A stretch of 64,000 nucleotides of DNA from an uncultured Bacteroidales bacterium (GTDB lineage: Bacteria > Bacteroidota > Bacteroidia > Bacteroidales > UBA932), in the NCBI GenBank assembly GCA_905235085.1, contig CAJOKD010000005.1:1-64000 (forward strand), given 5' to 3'. Shown here piece by piece: positions 1 to 9,611 of the stretch; position 1 is the first letter of the stretch, and each line of letters starts with the position of its first letter. The position numbers were made by a program, and so were the translations under genes. Below the pieces are notes generated by a model. The model worked only from the letters and a program-made list of their open reading frames with translations, did not search any database and was not told where the DNA came from.

Positions 1-3
1 TCC

Positions 4-90
4 GGAGGTTAATCCTCCTGGCCGGAAGGCCTTTCCAATCGGATCGCCCCGCAGTCCCCAGGACTGTCGGGGCTTTCCCGCTTCGGGAAA
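4..90 (+). terminator. Cluster of short hairpins upstream of obg
   Basis: Four consecutive inverted repeats are visible: GGAGG/CCTCC (4-8 and 14-18), GGCC/GGCC (20-31), GCCCCG..AGTCC/GGACT..CGGGGC (46-73) and a perfect TTTCCCG-CTT-CGGGAAA (74-90). The third is followed by only three T residues. They may be the terminator or the 3' end of an RNA belonging to a gene to the left of the window. I see no coding region in 1-295. Confidence 0.35.
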
Positions 91-104
91 TCAAAAAGAA
101 TCGT

Positions 105-112
105 TAACTTTG
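105..112 (+). promoter_or_regulatory. Candidate -7 element upstream of obg
   Basis: TAACTTTG matches the Bacteroidetes TAnnTTTG -7 element. It lies 183 nt before the obg start, so either the leader is long or this promoter is not the only one. Confidence 0.45.
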
Positions 113-295
113 CATTTTGGAAGCAAGCGGAAATAGAGCATTTTAGGAGAAAAATTGAAGAAAATTGAGCTTCCAAAAAGAAAGTTCATGATTGCACTTT
201 TTGCCGATTCTGTCAAAATTCGTGTTACCGGCTTGTTACTCCGCTGCCGAAAACGGTCATTTTAGACCGCTTAACAAATTGAAAAAGAAGTTGTT

Positions 296-1288
296 ATGGC
301 CGAAAGTAACTTCATAGACTACGTCAAGATCTTCTGTGCCAGCGGGCACGGAGGAGCCGGCTCGATGCACCTGCATAGGGCTAAGTATGTGCCTAAAGGA
401 GGCCCGGACGGAGGAGACGGCGGCCGGGGAGGGCATATCATCCTCAGGGCCAACCAGCAGCTCTGGACTCTCATCCACCTGAAGTACCGCAAGCACGTCA
501 AGGCTGACAACGGCGGCAACGGGCAGGGCGGCCTCAGGACCGGGAAGAACGGAGAGGACATATTCCTGGAAGTACCGGTGGGCACCGTAGCTAAAGATGC
601 CGAGACAGGAGAAATCCTGTTCGAGATGATGGAGCCCGGAGAGGAAAGGATCCTCTGCAAGGGTGGACGCGGCGGCCTTGGCAACAACAACTTCAAGACT
701 GCCACCAACCAGACTCCAAGATATGCCCAGCCGGGCGAGGAAGGCCAGGAAGGCTGGTTCATCCTGGAACTCAAGATACTTGCGGATGTAGGTCTGGTCG
801 GCTTCCCCAACGCCGGAAAATCCACGCTCCTTGCAGCGGTCACGGCAGCCAAGCCCAAGATTGCCAACTACGCCTTCACTACGCTGGAACCGAATCTGGG
901 AATCGTCAGGTACTATGATGACCAGTCATTCGTGATGGCGGATATCCCAGGAATAATCGAAGGAGCCCACGAAGGGAAGGGCATAGGGATAAGGTTCCTC
1001 CGCCATATCGAGAGGAATTCAGTCCTACTATTTATGGTTTCCGCCGAGGAAAACGACATCAGCGCCAGCTATGAGACCCTCCTGAACGAACTGAAGGAAT
1101 ACAACCCGGAACTCCTTGACAAGGAGAGGGTGCTGGCCGTTACGAAATGCGACCTGATCGACAAGTACATAGAGAAAGAACTGGTGCCGACCCTCCCGAA
1201 GGGCATCTCGCACGTCTTCATATCCTCGGTCAGCGGTGAAGGCCTGAAGGAACTCAAGGATCTGTTATGGGAAGCCTTGCAGTCATAG
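296..1288 (+). CDS. obg: Obg GTPase (ribosome assembly and stress)
   Basis: Obg/CgtA is an essential GTPase that binds the 50S ribosomal subunit late in assembly. The first ~158 residues are the glycine-rich Obg fold (repeated GGxGG and GGRGG patterns). The G domain follows, with the P-loop GFPNAGKST near residue 168, the G3 motif DIPG, the G4 motif TKCD and a G5-like SSVSGEG close to the end. At 330 residues it lacks the extra C-terminal OCT or acidic domain found in some Obg proteins, as usual for Bacteroidetes. The start ATG is followed directly by the conserved N-terminus ([16 protein letters not shown]). The stop overlaps the start of the PAP2 gene by 22 bp, suggesting translational coupling. 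Confidence 0.97.
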   Translation: MAESNFIDYVKIFCASGHGGAGSMHLHRAKYVPKGGPDGGDGGRGGHIILRANQQLWTLIHLKYRKHVKADNGGNGQGGLRTGKNGEDIFLEVPVGTVAKDAETGEILFEMMEPGEERILCKGGRGGLGNNNFKTATNQTPRYAQPGEEGQEGWFILELKILADVGLVGFPNAGKSTLLAAVTAAKPKIANYAFTTLEPNLGIVRYYDDQSFVMADIPGIIEGAHEGKGIGIRFLRHIERNSVLLFMVSAEENDISASYETLLNELKEYNPELLDKERVLAVTKCDLIDKYIEKELVPTLPKGISHVFISSVSGEGLKELKDLLWEALQS

Positions 1289-1884
1289 AGTACCTCCACG
1301 GACTCGACCAGGACATCACTCTGCTCATCAACAACCTGAGCAACCCCGCTACGGACCAGTTCTGGATGTTTATGTCGGACAAGGCTGTCTGGATTCCAGC
1401 ATATATACTTTGCGCATATTTCCTGTTCAGGCGGCTCGGTTGGAAAAAGGCCTTGGTCGTGATCATCTCGGCCGGTATCGCTTTCGCCCTTTGCGACCAG
1501 CTCTCGAACATAGTAAAGCATTCTGTGGACCGCCTGAGGCCCAGCTATGACCGAAGGATGCTGGTGGAAGGCCTCAGGGTACTTGAACGCAGAGGAGGCT
1601 TCTACGGGTTTTTCTCAGCCCACGCCGCCAATGCATTCGCCTTCGTCCTGTGCCTGATAATCGGATTCAGGAACGACATGGAGCACAATTACCTCGCATT
1701 CAGCATTTCCGTCCTGATGTGGGCGACACTGGTGGCAGCCAGCCGCATATTCGTCGGCAAGCATTACTTCGGAGACGTCCTGGTGGGCGCCATCATTGGA
1801 ATAATAATAGGATATGCCTGCGGGAAGGCTGCCCGCCTGATCATAAAGCGTTTCCTGGAGAAAAAACCTGTTACAGCTCCTTAA
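1267..1884 (+). CDS. PAP2-family membrane phosphatase
   Basis: A 205-residue membrane protein of the PAP2 superfamily (lipid phosphate phosphatases, including undecaprenyl-diphosphate and phosphatidylglycerophosphate phosphatases). All three signature motifs are visible: KHSVDRLRP (KX6RP), FSAHAANAF in the position of PSGH with the SxH kept, and [12 protein letters not shown] (SRX5HX3D). Several hydrophobic segments separate them. The ATG at 1267 lies inside obg; no better start is seen, so the genes overlap. The 3' end overlaps murF on the other strand by 14 bp. The substrate cannot be read from sequence; undecaprenyl diphosphate is plausible because murF is next door, but this is inference. 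Confidence 0.9.
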   Translation: MGSLAVIEYLHGLDQDITLLINNLSNPATDQFWMFMSDKAVWIPAYILCAYFLFRRLGWKKALVVIISAGIAFALCDQLSNIVKHSVDRLRPSYDRRMLVEGLRVLERRGGFYGFFSAHAANAFAFVLCLIIGFRNDMEHNYLAFSISVLMWATLVAASRIFVGKHYFGDVLVGAIIGIIIGYACGKAARLIIKRFLEKKPVTAP

Positions 1885-3217
1885 GGGCCTTCTCCATCTG
1901 GACCCCTCGGGAACCCTTCACAAGTACGGTGGCTCCGGAAACAGGATTCTTCCCGAGCCACTGTGACAGTTCCTCGGAAGTGCCGAAACACTTCTCGTCT
2001 CCTTCAGGTTCCGCATCCAAGGCCTTCCTGAATTCTTCACCTACAAGGCAAACCAGGTCAAGTCCCATAGAACGGACCTTCCTCAATATGAGGATATGCT
2101 CCTGCAGGGACTCCTCCCCCAGTTCCCTCATCTCACCGAGAAGGGCGACCTTGGAATCGGCATCGGTCAAAGCGAGATTGTCAAGTGCAGCCTCCATACT
2201 GGTAGGATTGGCATTGTACAAGTCCTTTATAAGTATGTTGCGCGAAGACCTCTCCATCTGCGACCTGTTGTTGGTGGGGACGTAGCCCTCGACTGCAGCG
2301 ATAGCATCTTCCAGGGATATGCCGAAGTGCTTTCCGACAGCCATCGCAGCGGAAATGTTTGCAGCATTGTAAGCCCCTGCAAGATGTGACTCGAGGGCGA
2401 GGAGGGTTTCGGAACCTTCTTCCTCTGGAACGGCCATCCTTACGAAAGGGTGGACGGCATCGGAAGGGAGCACGATGGAACCGGAATACTCGATACCGTA
2501 GCGTATGACACCCATTCCGGCACGTTCCGATGCCATTCCTGTCAATACAGGATCATCCGCGTTCACGAAGGCGGTGCCATCGTGGGACGCGAGCCAGTCA
2601 TACAGCTTGCCTTTGGCATACTTGACGCCTTCGAAACTGCCGAAGCCGAGCAGATGGGCCTTCCCGACGTTCGTTATCAGTCCATAGTCCGGGTCACAGA
2701 CGGCCACGAGTCCTGTAATGTCCTCAGGATGGCTCGCACCCATCTCTATCACAGCAAGTTCAGTATCGGGTCCGATCGAAAGGAGGGAAAGCGGTACACC
2801 TATATCGTTGTTGAGGTTGCCTTTTGTGGCGGTCACCTTGAACTTGGAAGAGAGCACGGCAGTAATGAGTTCCTTCGTGGTGGTCTTCCCGTTGGTTCCT
2901 GTCAAACCGATGACTGTCAGACGTTTGCCACCCACGAAAGTACTCCCGCGGTGATAATTCGCAAGGGCTTGGAGAGTCTTGAGCGTGTCCTCGACGGGAA
3001 TGATCCCCTGAGGAGCAGGACTCATCGAGGCCACGGCGGAAGCGGCATCCACCACTGCGAACCTCGCCCCCTGTTCCAGGGCCTTCAATGCATATTCATT
3101 ACCATCGAAGTTCTCCCCTTTCAGCGCGAAGAACATTTCACCGCCGGCTATCGTGCGGCTGTCCGTCGTCACCCCGGCGCATTGCCTGAACAACGAATAC
3201 AGATCCTTTATTTCCAT
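1871..3217 (-). CDS. murF: UDP-MurNAc-tripeptide--D-Ala-D-Ala ligase MurF
   Basis: Adds D-Ala-D-Ala to UDP-MurNAc-tripeptide, the last cytoplasmic step of the peptidoglycan precursor. The Mur-ligase layout is clear: an N-terminal uridine-binding domain (VTTDSRTI), the ATP P-loop GLTGTNGKTTTKE near residue 105, the central-domain motifs EMGASHPEDI and ITNVGKAHL, and the C-terminal domain with DLYNANPTSMEAAL. About 448 residues is normal. A TTG lies two codons upstream, but the ATG at 3217 gives MEIKDLYSLF and leaves an 8-nt gap from dut, so I use it. It is the last gene of the minus-strand run tgt, lptG-like, permease, dut, murF. Confidence 0.96.
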   Translation of the reverse strand: MEIKDLYSLFRQCAGVTTDSRTIAGGEMFFALKGENFDGNEYALKALEQGARFAVVDAASAVASMSPAPQGIIPVEDTLKTLQALANYHRGSTFVGGKRLTVIGLTGTNGKTTTKELITAVLSSKFKVTATKGNLNNDIGVPLSLLSIGPDTELAVIEMGASHPEDITGLVAVCDPDYGLITNVGKAHLLGFGSFEGVKYAKGKLYDWLASHDGTAFVNADDPVLTGMASERAGMGVIRYGIEYSGSIVLPSDAVHPFVRMAVPEEEGSETLLALESHLAGAYNAANISAAMAVGKHFGISLEDAIAAVEGYVPTNNRSQMERSSRNILIKDLYNANPTSMEAALDNLALTDADSKVALLGEMRELGEESLQEHILILRKVRSMGLDLVCLVGEEFRKALDAEPEGDEKCFGTSEELSQWLGKNPVSGATVLVKGSRGVQMEKALKEL

Positions 3218-3225
3218 TCGCAAGA

Positions 3226-3669
3226 CTATTTGTTACCTGTGCTGCCCCAGCCTCCGGCACCGCGGTCGGTATCCGAGAGAACTTCCACATCCTCCCATTC
3301 CACTGTCTCGTGGCGCGAGACCACCATCTGGGCGATCCTTTCGCCCGGAAACAGTTCGAAAGGCTCGTTGGACAGGTTCACCAAAGATATCCTCAGCTCC
3401 CCGCGGAAATCCGCATCTACGGTACCCGGGGAGTTGATGACCGTTATTCCTTTCTTCGTAGCCAGACCGCTGCGAGGACGGATCTGCGCCTCGTAACCTA
3501 CTGGAAGCTCGATGAATATCCCGGTAGGGACAAGCGCCCGTTCCAGAGGCTGGAGGACAAGCGGTCCGTCGGTATTCGCGCGCAGGTCCATCCCGGCCGA
3601 AGCCTCCGTTGCATAGAAAGGATCCGGCCAGTTGGACTTGTTGACGATCTTGACTTTAAGCTTCTGCAT
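3226..3669 (-). CDS. dut: Deoxyuridine 5'-triphosphate nucleotidohydrolase (dUTPase)
   Basis: Hydrolyses dUTP to dUMP and PPi, keeping uracil out of DNA and supplying dUMP for dTMP synthesis. The trimeric dUTPase motifs appear in order: [19 protein letters not shown], the uracil-pocket region [19 protein letters not shown] and the glycine-rich C-terminal arm GAGGWGSTG. Length (147 aa) is normal. The reading frame could begin at a GTG one codon earlier; the ATG is preferred. The start overlaps the end of the nucleobase permease gene, which fits a shared pyrimidine-related transcript. Confidence 0.97.
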   Translation of the reverse strand: MQKLKVKIVNKSNWPDPFYATEASAGMDLRANTDGPLVLQPLERALVPTGIFIELPVGYEAQIRPRSGLATKKGITVINSPGTVDADFRGELRISLVNLSNEPFELFPGERIAQMVVSRHETVEWEDVEVLSDTDRGAGGWGSTGNK

Positions 3670-4864
3670 CACTCTTCTCCTTGTCAGGGATAATAAGGTT
3701 GAGGACCACTCCTACGAGTGAAGCAAGGCCGATTCCGGCGAGGGAGAACTTGCCGACCGTGATAATTGCACCACCGATACCGATCGTAAGGATGAGCGAA
3801 ACGATGATAAGGTTGCGGGTCTTGTTCATATCGACCTTCGCCTTGACCAGATTATTGATACCGACTGAGGCGATGGTACCGAAGAGGAGCAGCATTATAC
3901 CGCCGAGGACGGCAGTAGGGATGGTCTGGATGGCCGCACCCACCTTGCCTACGAGAGCCAGGATTATGGCGGTCACGGCTGCAATCCTCATACAGACAGG
4001 ATCGGTGACCTTCGTCAGTGAAACGGCACCGGTAACCTCCGAATATGTAGTGACAGGAGCACCGCCGAGGAATGCTGCGAGAATACAGGCAAGTCCGTCA
4101 CCGGCCATAGTACGGTGCAGGCCCGGGTCCTGCACGAAATCCTTGTCTGCGATTTCGCCGATGGCGTAGATGTCGCCGACGTGTTCGATGATAGGAGCTA
4201 TGGCTACAGGAGCCATAAAGATTATAGCCTGCCAGGAGAAGCTCATCTTGCTTATATGAGGAAGGGCGAACCACTTGGCCTGCGCGATAGGAGTGAAATC
4301 CATACCGCTGCGATAGAACAGGACGGCGGCGATGTAACCTACGATCGCACCGAAGAAGACAGGGATGATCTTAATCATACCCTTACCCCAGATGGAGCAA
4401 GCTATCGCGACTGCGAGGGAGATGATGGCGAGCACCCAGTTGTTGCTGGCCATCTGCACTCCGGTACCTGCAAGCGAAAGACCGATCAGAATGATGACCG
4501 GACCAATGACCACTGGAGGGAACAGTTTCTTTATCAGATTGACTCCGAACAACTTGACAAGCAAGCTCATCAATAGGTAGACAACACCGACCGCAGCGAG
4601 ACCGCAGAACATTCCAGGCATTCCGTAAAGCTCCGTAGCCTTGATGATAGGAGCTATGAATGCGAAGCTGCTGCCGAGATAGATCGGAACCTTGCCTCCT
4701 GCGACAAGATGGAAGAGAAGAGTTCCAAGACCTGCGGCCAGAAGCGCGATTGCAGGATCGAAACCAACGAGGATCGGTACCAGTACAGTGGAACCGAAAG
4801 CCACGAACATAAACTGGACTCCAGCGACAGTCCGTTTGAATGGGGATAGGGTATTTGTAGACAT
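3656..4864 (-). CDS. Nucleobase:cation symporter (uracil/xanthine permease, NCS2)
   Basis: A 402-residue inner-membrane protein of the NCS2 (UraA/PyrP/UapA) family, importing uracil or a related nucleobase with protons. Supporting segments are the N-terminal [21 protein letters not shown], the YLGSSFAFI stretch that contributes to the substrate region, and the helix motif with [12 protein letters not shown], whose Glu-His is typical of UraA-like members. Around twelve to fourteen hydrophobic segments cover the length. Its position just before dut suggests a uracil or pyrimidine substrate, but the exact specificity is not decidable here. It ends 14 bp inside dut. Confidence 0.88.
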   Translation of the reverse strand: MSTNTLSPFKRTVAGVQFMFVAFGSTVLVPILVGFDPAIALLAAGLGTLLFHLVAGGKVPIYLGSSFAFIAPIIKATELYGMPGMFCGLAAVGVVYLLMSLLVKLFGVNLIKKLFPPVVIGPVIILIGLSLAGTGVQMASNNWVLAIISLAVAIACSIWGKGMIKIIPVFFGAIVGYIAAVLFYRSGMDFTPIAQAKWFALPHISKMSFSWQAIIFMAPVAIAPIIEHVGDIYAIGEIADKDFVQDPGLHRTMAGDGLACILAAFLGGAPVTTYSEVTGAVSLTKVTDPVCMRIAAVTAIILALVGKVGAAIQTIPTAVLGGIMLLLFGTIASVGINNLVKAKVDMNKTRNLIIVSLILTIGIGGAIITVGKFSLAGIGLASLVGVVLNLIIPDKEKSDAEA

Positions 4865-4882
4865 AAATATTGAGGATTGGAT

Positions 4883-5977
4883 TTATTTCGATGCTCTCGA
4901 ATACAGGAACGCAGCCACTATGGCGAATATGACGTTAGGCAGCCAAAGCGCTATCAACGGCGGCAATGCGCCGGAATAGACGAACATCTGGCTGAACCTC
5001 AGGAACAGTATATAGGTGAAGCTCAAGGCTATTCCGATACCGATATTCAGACCGATCCCTCCCCTGCGCTTGCGGGAAGAGAGGCAGACTCCCATTATGG
5101 TCAGGATGAATGCAGAGAAAGGAAGGGCATATCTGGTATGCTTCTCTATCTGGGCATACATCACGTTGGAGTCTCCACGCATCTTCTGCGTCTTGATCAG
5201 CTTGTTCAACTGTCGAATCGGCAAGGTCTCGACAGTTTTCTTGTTGCGATAGAAATCGGTGACCGTGAGATTGAGCACGGTATCCAGCTGGTTTCCCGTA
5301 CGGACCCTGTCCTGCATTCCACCCTCGCTGTATTCACGGATGAAATACTTCTGGAGCCTCCATCCTCCGAACGTGCTGTCCCACACCGCCGTCTCGGCGG
5401 AAATCTTCTTGACGAGCTTGTTGTCCTCTATGTCCTCAAGCGTAAAATCGTAGGCGGTATTGTTCCACGTACTGAAGGATTCCACATACACGAACTTGCC
5501 CGGATCGATCTGATAGTGGACATTATAGGAAGAGAACGGGTTTTTCTTCTTGACGTACCTCGTCTCGAACTGCACCCGCTGCACGTTGGACCGCGGTATT
5601 ATCCAGAGACTCAGTCCGAGGGAAAGGATGGCTATCAGCGCCGCAGAGATCATATAAGGCCGCAGCATCCTCTTGTAGCTGACCCCGCAGGAAAGGATGG
5701 CGATGATTTCGCTGTTGGCCGCCATCCTGGAGGTGAAGAAAATGACCGTTATGAATACGAACAGGGGGCTGAACATATTCATGAAATACGGGATGAAGTT
5801 CACGTAATAGTCGAAGATGACCGCTCGGAGAGGAGCCTTGTTCTCCACGAACTTGTTGATCTTCTCGCTGATGTCGAAGAGGATGACGATGCCGATGATA
5901 AGGAGCAGCGCAATAAAGAAGGTCAGGATGAACTTCTTTATTATATACTTGTCTATCTTTTTCTGTTTCAAATCCAT
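4883..5977 (-). CDS. LptF/LptG-family permease (YjgP/YjgQ)
   Basis: A 364-residue membrane protein of the YjgP/YjgQ family, the transmembrane half of the LptB2FG transporter that extracts lipopolysaccharide from the inner membrane. It shows N-terminal segments starting at [20 protein letters not shown], a large periplasmic domain in the middle (about residues 130-255, with FEDIEDN- and [15 protein letters not shown] stretches), and a helical C-terminal block ([17 protein letters not shown] onward). Whether it is LptF or LptG cannot be settled alone. The gene sits 10 nt after tgt, a pairing I recall as common in Bacteroidetes. Confidence 0.88.
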   Translation of the reverse strand: MDLKQKKIDKYIIKKFILTFFIALLLIIGIVILFDISEKINKFVENKAPLRAVIFDYYVNFIPYFMNMFSPLFVFITVIFFTSRMAANSEIIAILSCGVSYKRMLRPYMISAALIAILSLGLSLWIIPRSNVQRVQFETRYVKKKNPFSSYNVHYQIDPGKFVYVESFSTWNNTAYDFTLEDIEDNKLVKKISAETAVWDSTFGGWRLQKYFIREYSEGGMQDRVRTGNQLDTVLNLTVTDFYRNKKTVETLPIRQLNKLIKTQKMRGDSNVMYAQIEKHTRYALPFSAFILTIMGVCLSSRKRRGGIGLNIGIGIALSFTYILFLRFSQMFVYSGALPPLIALWLPNVIFAIVAAFLYSRASK

Positions 5978-5987
5978 AGCATCGACT

Positions 5988-7133
5988 TTACAGCCTTGTC
6001 GCGACTTTCTTCACCATCGATTCCTTCCAGGATGCGAAATCACCTTCAGCTATGTGCAGACGGGCTTCGCGTACCAGTTCCAAGTAGAACGCAAGGTTGT
6101 GCTCGCTGGCGATCATAGCAGCGAACATCTCCTTCGCGATGAAGAGATGATGCAGGTACGCCTTGGTATATTCCCTGTCCACAAATGACGTACCACCTTC
6201 ATCCAAAGGCGAGAAATCATCCTGCCACTTGGCGTTGCGCATATTGATGATCCCTTCCCTGGTGAACAGCATACCATTGCGGCCGTTCCTCGTAGGCATC
6301 ACGCAATCGAACATATCCACTCCCCTGGCTATCCCTTCCAGGAGGTTGGCCGGAGTACCCACTCCCATAAGGTAGCGCGGCTTGTCCACGGGGAGCAGCG
6401 GGCACACAAGCTCCAGCATCTCGTACATCTTCTCAGTAGGCTCACCCACGGCAAGGCCTCCAATAGCATATCCTCCTACTCCGGGATCGCCGTAAGTAAG
6501 GCTGAGTGCGTGGTCGACCGCACGCTTCCTGAGTTCCGGATAGACACATCCCTGTATGATCGGGAACATAGCCTGGCCGTAACCGTAGAGAGGTTCCGTC
6601 TCGCGGAAGCGCTTGAAGAAACGTTCCAGCCATCCCTGAGTCAGTTTAAGGGACTTGGCCGCATATCTCTCATCAGCATCGCCCGGGCAGCACTCGTCCA
6701 GCGCCATCATAATGTCGGAACCTATTATCCTCTGGGTATCGACGTTGTTCTCAGGAGTGAATATATGGAGGGAGCCGTCTATGTGAGACCGGAACCTGCA
6801 GCCTTCTTCGGTGATCTTCCTGATCTGAGTGAGCGAGAACACCTGGAATCCACCGCTGTCCGTCAATATGGGCCTGTCCCAGGATTCGAACTTATGGAGT
6901 CCGCCCGCCTTGCGAAGGGTCTCAAGGCCCGGGCGGAGATAGAGGTGATATGTGTTCCCGAGGATGATTTCAGCCCCTATGTCATCACGTAAATCCTTGT
7001 GATAGACACCTTTTACCGAGCCTACAGTACCGACGGGCATAAAAATCGGAGTCCTTACTTCACCGTGGCTGGTGGTAAAGATTCCGGTCCTTGCACCCGA
7101 ATGGGGATCCGATGCAGTCTGCGTGAATTTCAT
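5988..7133 (-). CDS. tgt: Queuine/preQ1 tRNA-guanine transglycosylase Tgt
   Basis: Exchanges guanine-34 of GUN-anticodon tRNAs for preQ1 on the way to queuosine. Core motifs are intact: DSGGFQVFSL with the catalytic-site Asp, the RSHIDGS loop, QGCVYPELR, GGLAVGEP and the nucleophile region FDCVMPTRNGRNG. Length 381 is normal. The zinc site is not: at the place where most bacterial Tgt proteins have CxCxxC, this one reads DEGGTSFVDREY, so all three cysteines are replaced, while the partner histidine survives in SEHNLAFY. Family placement is still secure from the active site. It is the first gene of the minus-strand operon, with a -7 element 17 nt before the start. Confidence 0.95.
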   Translation of the reverse strand: MKFTQTASDPHSGARTGIFTTSHGEVRTPIFMPVGTVGSVKGVYHKDLRDDIGAEIILGNTYHLYLRPGLETLRKAGGLHKFESWDRPILTDSGGFQVFSLTQIRKITEEGCRFRSHIDGSLHIFTPENNVDTQRIIGSDIMMALDECCPGDADERYAAKSLKLTQGWLERFFKRFRETEPLYGYGQAMFPIIQGCVYPELRKRAVDHALSLTYGDPGVGGYAIGGLAVGEPTEKMYEMLELVCPLLPVDKPRYLMGVGTPANLLEGIARGVDMFDCVMPTRNGRNGMLFTREGIINMRNAKWQDDFSPLDEGGTSFVDREYTKAYLHHLFIAKEMFAAMIASEHNLAFYLELVREARLHIAEGDFASWKESMVKKVATRL

Positions 7134-7150
7134 CCTTTCAAATTTAACTT

Positions 7151-7158
7151 CAAATATA
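7151..7158 (-). promoter_or_regulatory. Candidate -7 element for the tgt operon
   Basis: Minus-strand TATATTTG, 17 nt before the tgt ATG. It is part of a divergent promoter region shared with the nucleoside transporter gene. Confidence 0.65.
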
Positions 7159-7180
7159 GTGATTTTAAACCAAAAACTCG

Positions 7181-7188
7181 TACATTTG
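7181..7188 (+). promoter_or_regulatory. Candidate -7 element for the nucleoside transporter
   Basis: TACATTTG matches TAnnTTTG and lies 39 nt before the ATG at 7228, facing away from the tgt promoter. Confidence 0.6.
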
Positions 7189-7227
7189 TTTGACTAAGTA
7201 GATAGCCGTAACAAATAACAATCACAT

Positions 7228-8556
7228 ATGTCCAACAACAAAAACATCACACTGCGTCTTATACTGATGAATTTCCTTGAATTTGCGGTATGGGGTGCAT
7301 ATCTTACCTCGCTGGGACGCTACCTGGGACACATCGGGCTCGGCAACCAGATCAAATGGTTCTTCGCTATGCAGGGAATAGTATCCCTCTTCATGCCTAC
7401 CCTGATGGGAATCCTGGCAGACCGCAAGATACAGGCACAGAAAGTCCTGTCTCTCTGCCACCTGCTGGCCGGACTGTTTATGATAGCTGCAGGACTGTAC
7501 TGCAGCAGAGCGGTAGGAACCCCGTCATTCGGGCCTCTCTTCACGTTGTACGGCATCAGCCTGGCTTTCTTCATGCCGACCATCGCCCTTGTCAATTCAG
7601 TGGCTTACTATGCCCTTGAGAGCGTCGGGAAGGATCCTGTCAAGGACTTCCCTCCTATCAGGGTATTCGGTACGGTCGGATTCATAATCAGCATGCTCTG
7701 TACGAACTTCATAAAGATCGGTGGCACTGCGATGCAGAGTTCCTGGACCCAGCTTGTATTCTCAGGTGTTCTCTCACTCGTCCTTTTCGGATATGCACTC
7801 ACGATGCCTCCTGTCCCGGTCAAGAAAGGAGAAAAGGGACAGTCCCTCGCCGAGTCGTTCGGGCTCAAGGCATTCACCCTTTTCAAGAACCGCCAGTTCG
7901 CAGTATTCTTCATATTCTCGATGCTCCTGGGGGCTGCCCTCCAGGTCACGAACGGCTATGCCAACGCTTTCCTCGGTTCCTTTGCCAGGAACCCTGAATA
8001 CGCAGACGCCTTCGCCGTCAAGAATTCCAACGCCCTGATATCCATCTCACAGATTTCAGAGACCCTCTGCATCCTCCTTATCCCGTTCTTTATGAAGAAG
8101 TTCGGTATCAAGAAAGTGATGCTGATCTCGATGTTCGCCTGGGTATTCCGCTTCGGCTTCTTCGGCCTCGGTTCACCTGCAATGCCTGGCGTCCTCCTCT
8201 TCGTCCTCTCCTGCATCGTCTATGGCGTCGCCTTCGATTTCTTCAACATCTCCGGTTCCCTCTATGTCAACCGCAAGACCACGAACGATATCCGCTCAAG
8301 CGCACAGGGTCTGTTTATGCTGATGACCAACGGCCTTGGAGCCACTCTCGGCACCCTGGCGGCCGGACGGGTGATCGAGAAATGCCATGTTTTCAGCAAC
8401 CCTGGCAACTGGCCGAAGGCCTGGTTCATCTTCGCCGCCTACGCATTCGTAGTAGGAATCCTGTTCATGATCTTCTTCAAGGATCCCGGCAAGGACGAAG
8501 TGTCGATGGACCCTGACTTCAACCCTGCCGCCGAGGACCCTGCGAAGACGGTATAG
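7228..8556 (+). CDS. nupG: Nucleoside:H+ symporter (NupG/XapB-type MFS)
   Basis: A 442-residue major facilitator of the nucleoside:H+ symporter family. The N-terminus (LRLILMNFLEFAVWGAYLTSLGRYL) matches the conserved opening of NupG and XapB, followed by MPTLMGILADR in the loop between helices 2 and 3. About twelve hydrophobic segments are present, ending in VVGILFMIFFKD. The middle loop after VPVKKGEKGQS is the usual six-plus-six break. It likely imports nucleosides for salvage; exact substrates are not predictable. Its last 38 bp overlap the 3' end of a convergent zinc-ribbon gene. Confidence 0.88.
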   Translation: MSNNKNITLRLILMNFLEFAVWGAYLTSLGRYLGHIGLGNQIKWFFAMQGIVSLFMPTLMGILADRKIQAQKVLSLCHLLAGLFMIAAGLYCSRAVGTPSFGPLFTLYGISLAFFMPTIALVNSVAYYALESVGKDPVKDFPPIRVFGTVGFIISMLCTNFIKIGGTAMQSSWTQLVFSGVLSLVLFGYALTMPPVPVKKGEKGQSLAESFGLKAFTLFKNRQFAVFFIFSMLLGAALQVTNGYANAFLGSFARNPEYADAFAVKNSNALISISQISETLCILLIPFFMKKFGIKKVMLISMFAWVFRFGFFGLGSPAMPGVLLFVLSCIVYGVAFDFFNISGSLYVNRKTTNDIRSSAQGLFMLMTNGLGATLGTLAAGRVIEKCHVFSNPGNWPKAWFIFAAYAFVVGILFMIFFKDPGKDEVSMDPDFNPAAEDPAKTV

Positions 8557-8926
8557 GCTTGATCCTCTCGATGCCGGTCAGCCGGCTCGGGGTCTGGATA
8601 TACTTGATATCGTAACAACGGTATTCATCGTGACGTCTTACCTTATGGTAGGACGTCACGCAGTTTAGGTTGAACCCCATCTGGACTATATCCTGGATAT
8701 CTATCTTCGTGATGCCGCTGGACAGGAGAGATTCCAGTATCCCGTGGTTCCGGTCCAGGGCACCGATAGTCTTCAGCCGCAGCCCTTTCAGTCGGCTGCC
8801 GTTGGCGTAATGCCATCTGCTCTTGCAGGAAACGCTGCAGAACTTCATATCGCTCCTGCTCCCATATGGAAGGACATCCCCACATTCAAGACATCTTCCC
8901 CTCGTATCTTCCTTCTCATAGTTCAT
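8519..8926 (-). CDS. Small zinc-ribbon protein of unknown function
   Basis: A 135-residue protein with an N-terminal treble-cysteine pattern, CLECGDVLPYGSRSDMKFC followed by SVSC, i.e. CxxC-x16-CxxxC, and then KSRWHYANG. This is typical of small zinc ribbons often annotated as DUF2116-like in Bacteroidetes. The rest (IDIQDIVQMGFNLNCVTSYHKVRRHDEYRCYDIKYIQ) looks like a folded but unassigned domain, possibly a helix-turn-helix. No enzyme motif is visible. It overlaps the end of nupG tail-to-tail. The ATG at 8926 is the only sensible start. Function unknown; nucleic-acid or protein binding is a guess. Confidence 0.7.
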   Translation of the reverse strand: MNYEKEDTRGRCLECGDVLPYGSRSDMKFCSVSCKSRWHYANGSRLKGLRLKTIGALDRNHGILESLLSSGITKIDIQDIVQMGFNLNCVTSYHKVRRHDEYRCYDIKYIQTPSRLTGIERIKPIPSSQGPRRQG

Positions 8927-9140
8927 AGCGTAAATATGGCAATTATCCAGGGCAATCCCTCGCGATCGAACCGTTGAAAAGGGTGAACGGAGCGAAGTTT
9001 ATCTTTCTTTATGGATAAGAATTTCTTTTATACAGGTCATTTCCGATCATTCGGCATATCAAAAGAAGCAAAAGTGGAAATATTTAAATAAATAGTTCAA
9101 ATATTTATTATCAACACAGTATTATTCAACTAATTGCATA

Positions 9141-9148
9141 TAACTTTG
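9141..9148 (+). promoter_or_regulatory. Candidate -7 element for ssb
   Basis: TAACTTTG, 31 nt before the ssb ATG, at the end of an AT-rich 250-bp gap (8927-9179) in which I see no gene. Confidence 0.6.
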
Positions 9149-9179
9149 CAAAGAAAACTTAATCGACAAGACTTGAATT

Positions 9180-9527
9180 ATGGAACAGTTGAACAGAATC
9201 GAAATCCGTGGAAACGTCGGAAACGTTACGATCAACACGGTCGGAGACTCGAGGGTAGCCCACTTCTCCGTAGCCACGAATTATGCATACAAGACCCAGA
9301 ACGGTGAGCCTGTCATAGACACCACCTGGCACAACGTCACCGCCTGGGAAGGGAGCAAAGGAGTCCCCTCGCTGGAATTCCTGAGCAAAGGGGCTCCTGT
9401 CTACGTATGCGGGCGCCTAAGGTCCCAGAAATACCAGGGAAACGATGGCGTGGAGAAGAATTTCCTGGAGATCATTGCCAGTTCCGTGGAGCCGGTAGAA
9501 GAAGCTCTCTCGACGCAGTTCAAGTAA
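9180..9527 (+). CDS. ssb: Short single-stranded DNA-binding protein
   Basis: A 115-residue OB-fold SSB. The hallmark strands are present: NRIEIRGNVGNV, VAHFSVATNYAY, DTTWHNVTAWEG and VYVCGRLRSQKYQG with EKNFLEIIASSVEPV. The protein ends in EEALSTQFK and lacks the flexible linker and acidic tip (DDxIPF) by which canonical SSB recruits partner proteins. In Bacteroidetes a short SSB often coexists with a longer tailed one, so this is probably the accessory paralogue, not the housekeeping copy; that is inference. It is a single-gene unit followed by a strong hairpin. Confidence 0.93.
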   Translation: MEQLNRIEIRGNVGNVTINTVGDSRVAHFSVATNYAYKTQNGEPVIDTTWHNVTAWEGSKGVPSLEFLSKGAPVYVCGRLRSQKYQGNDGVEKNFLEIIASSVEPVEEALSTQFK

Positions 9528-9611
9528 ATTCCAACCCCTGACAGATCCGTGTCCCGATGACCGTGGGAGCGGACGGAGATGTGGGTTGTTATCGGGAATT
9601 TCGGATCACTT

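Noticed and set aside
2450..3496. 348-codon plus-strand frame over murF and dut
   Set aside because: Both genes on the other strand are unmistakable; this is a frame shadow.
4877..6118. Long open frame (413 codons) on the plus strand
   Set aside because: It is antisense to the LptF/G-type gene and the end of tgt, both clear families. Its composition reflects the mirror of their codons and it has no recognisable domain.
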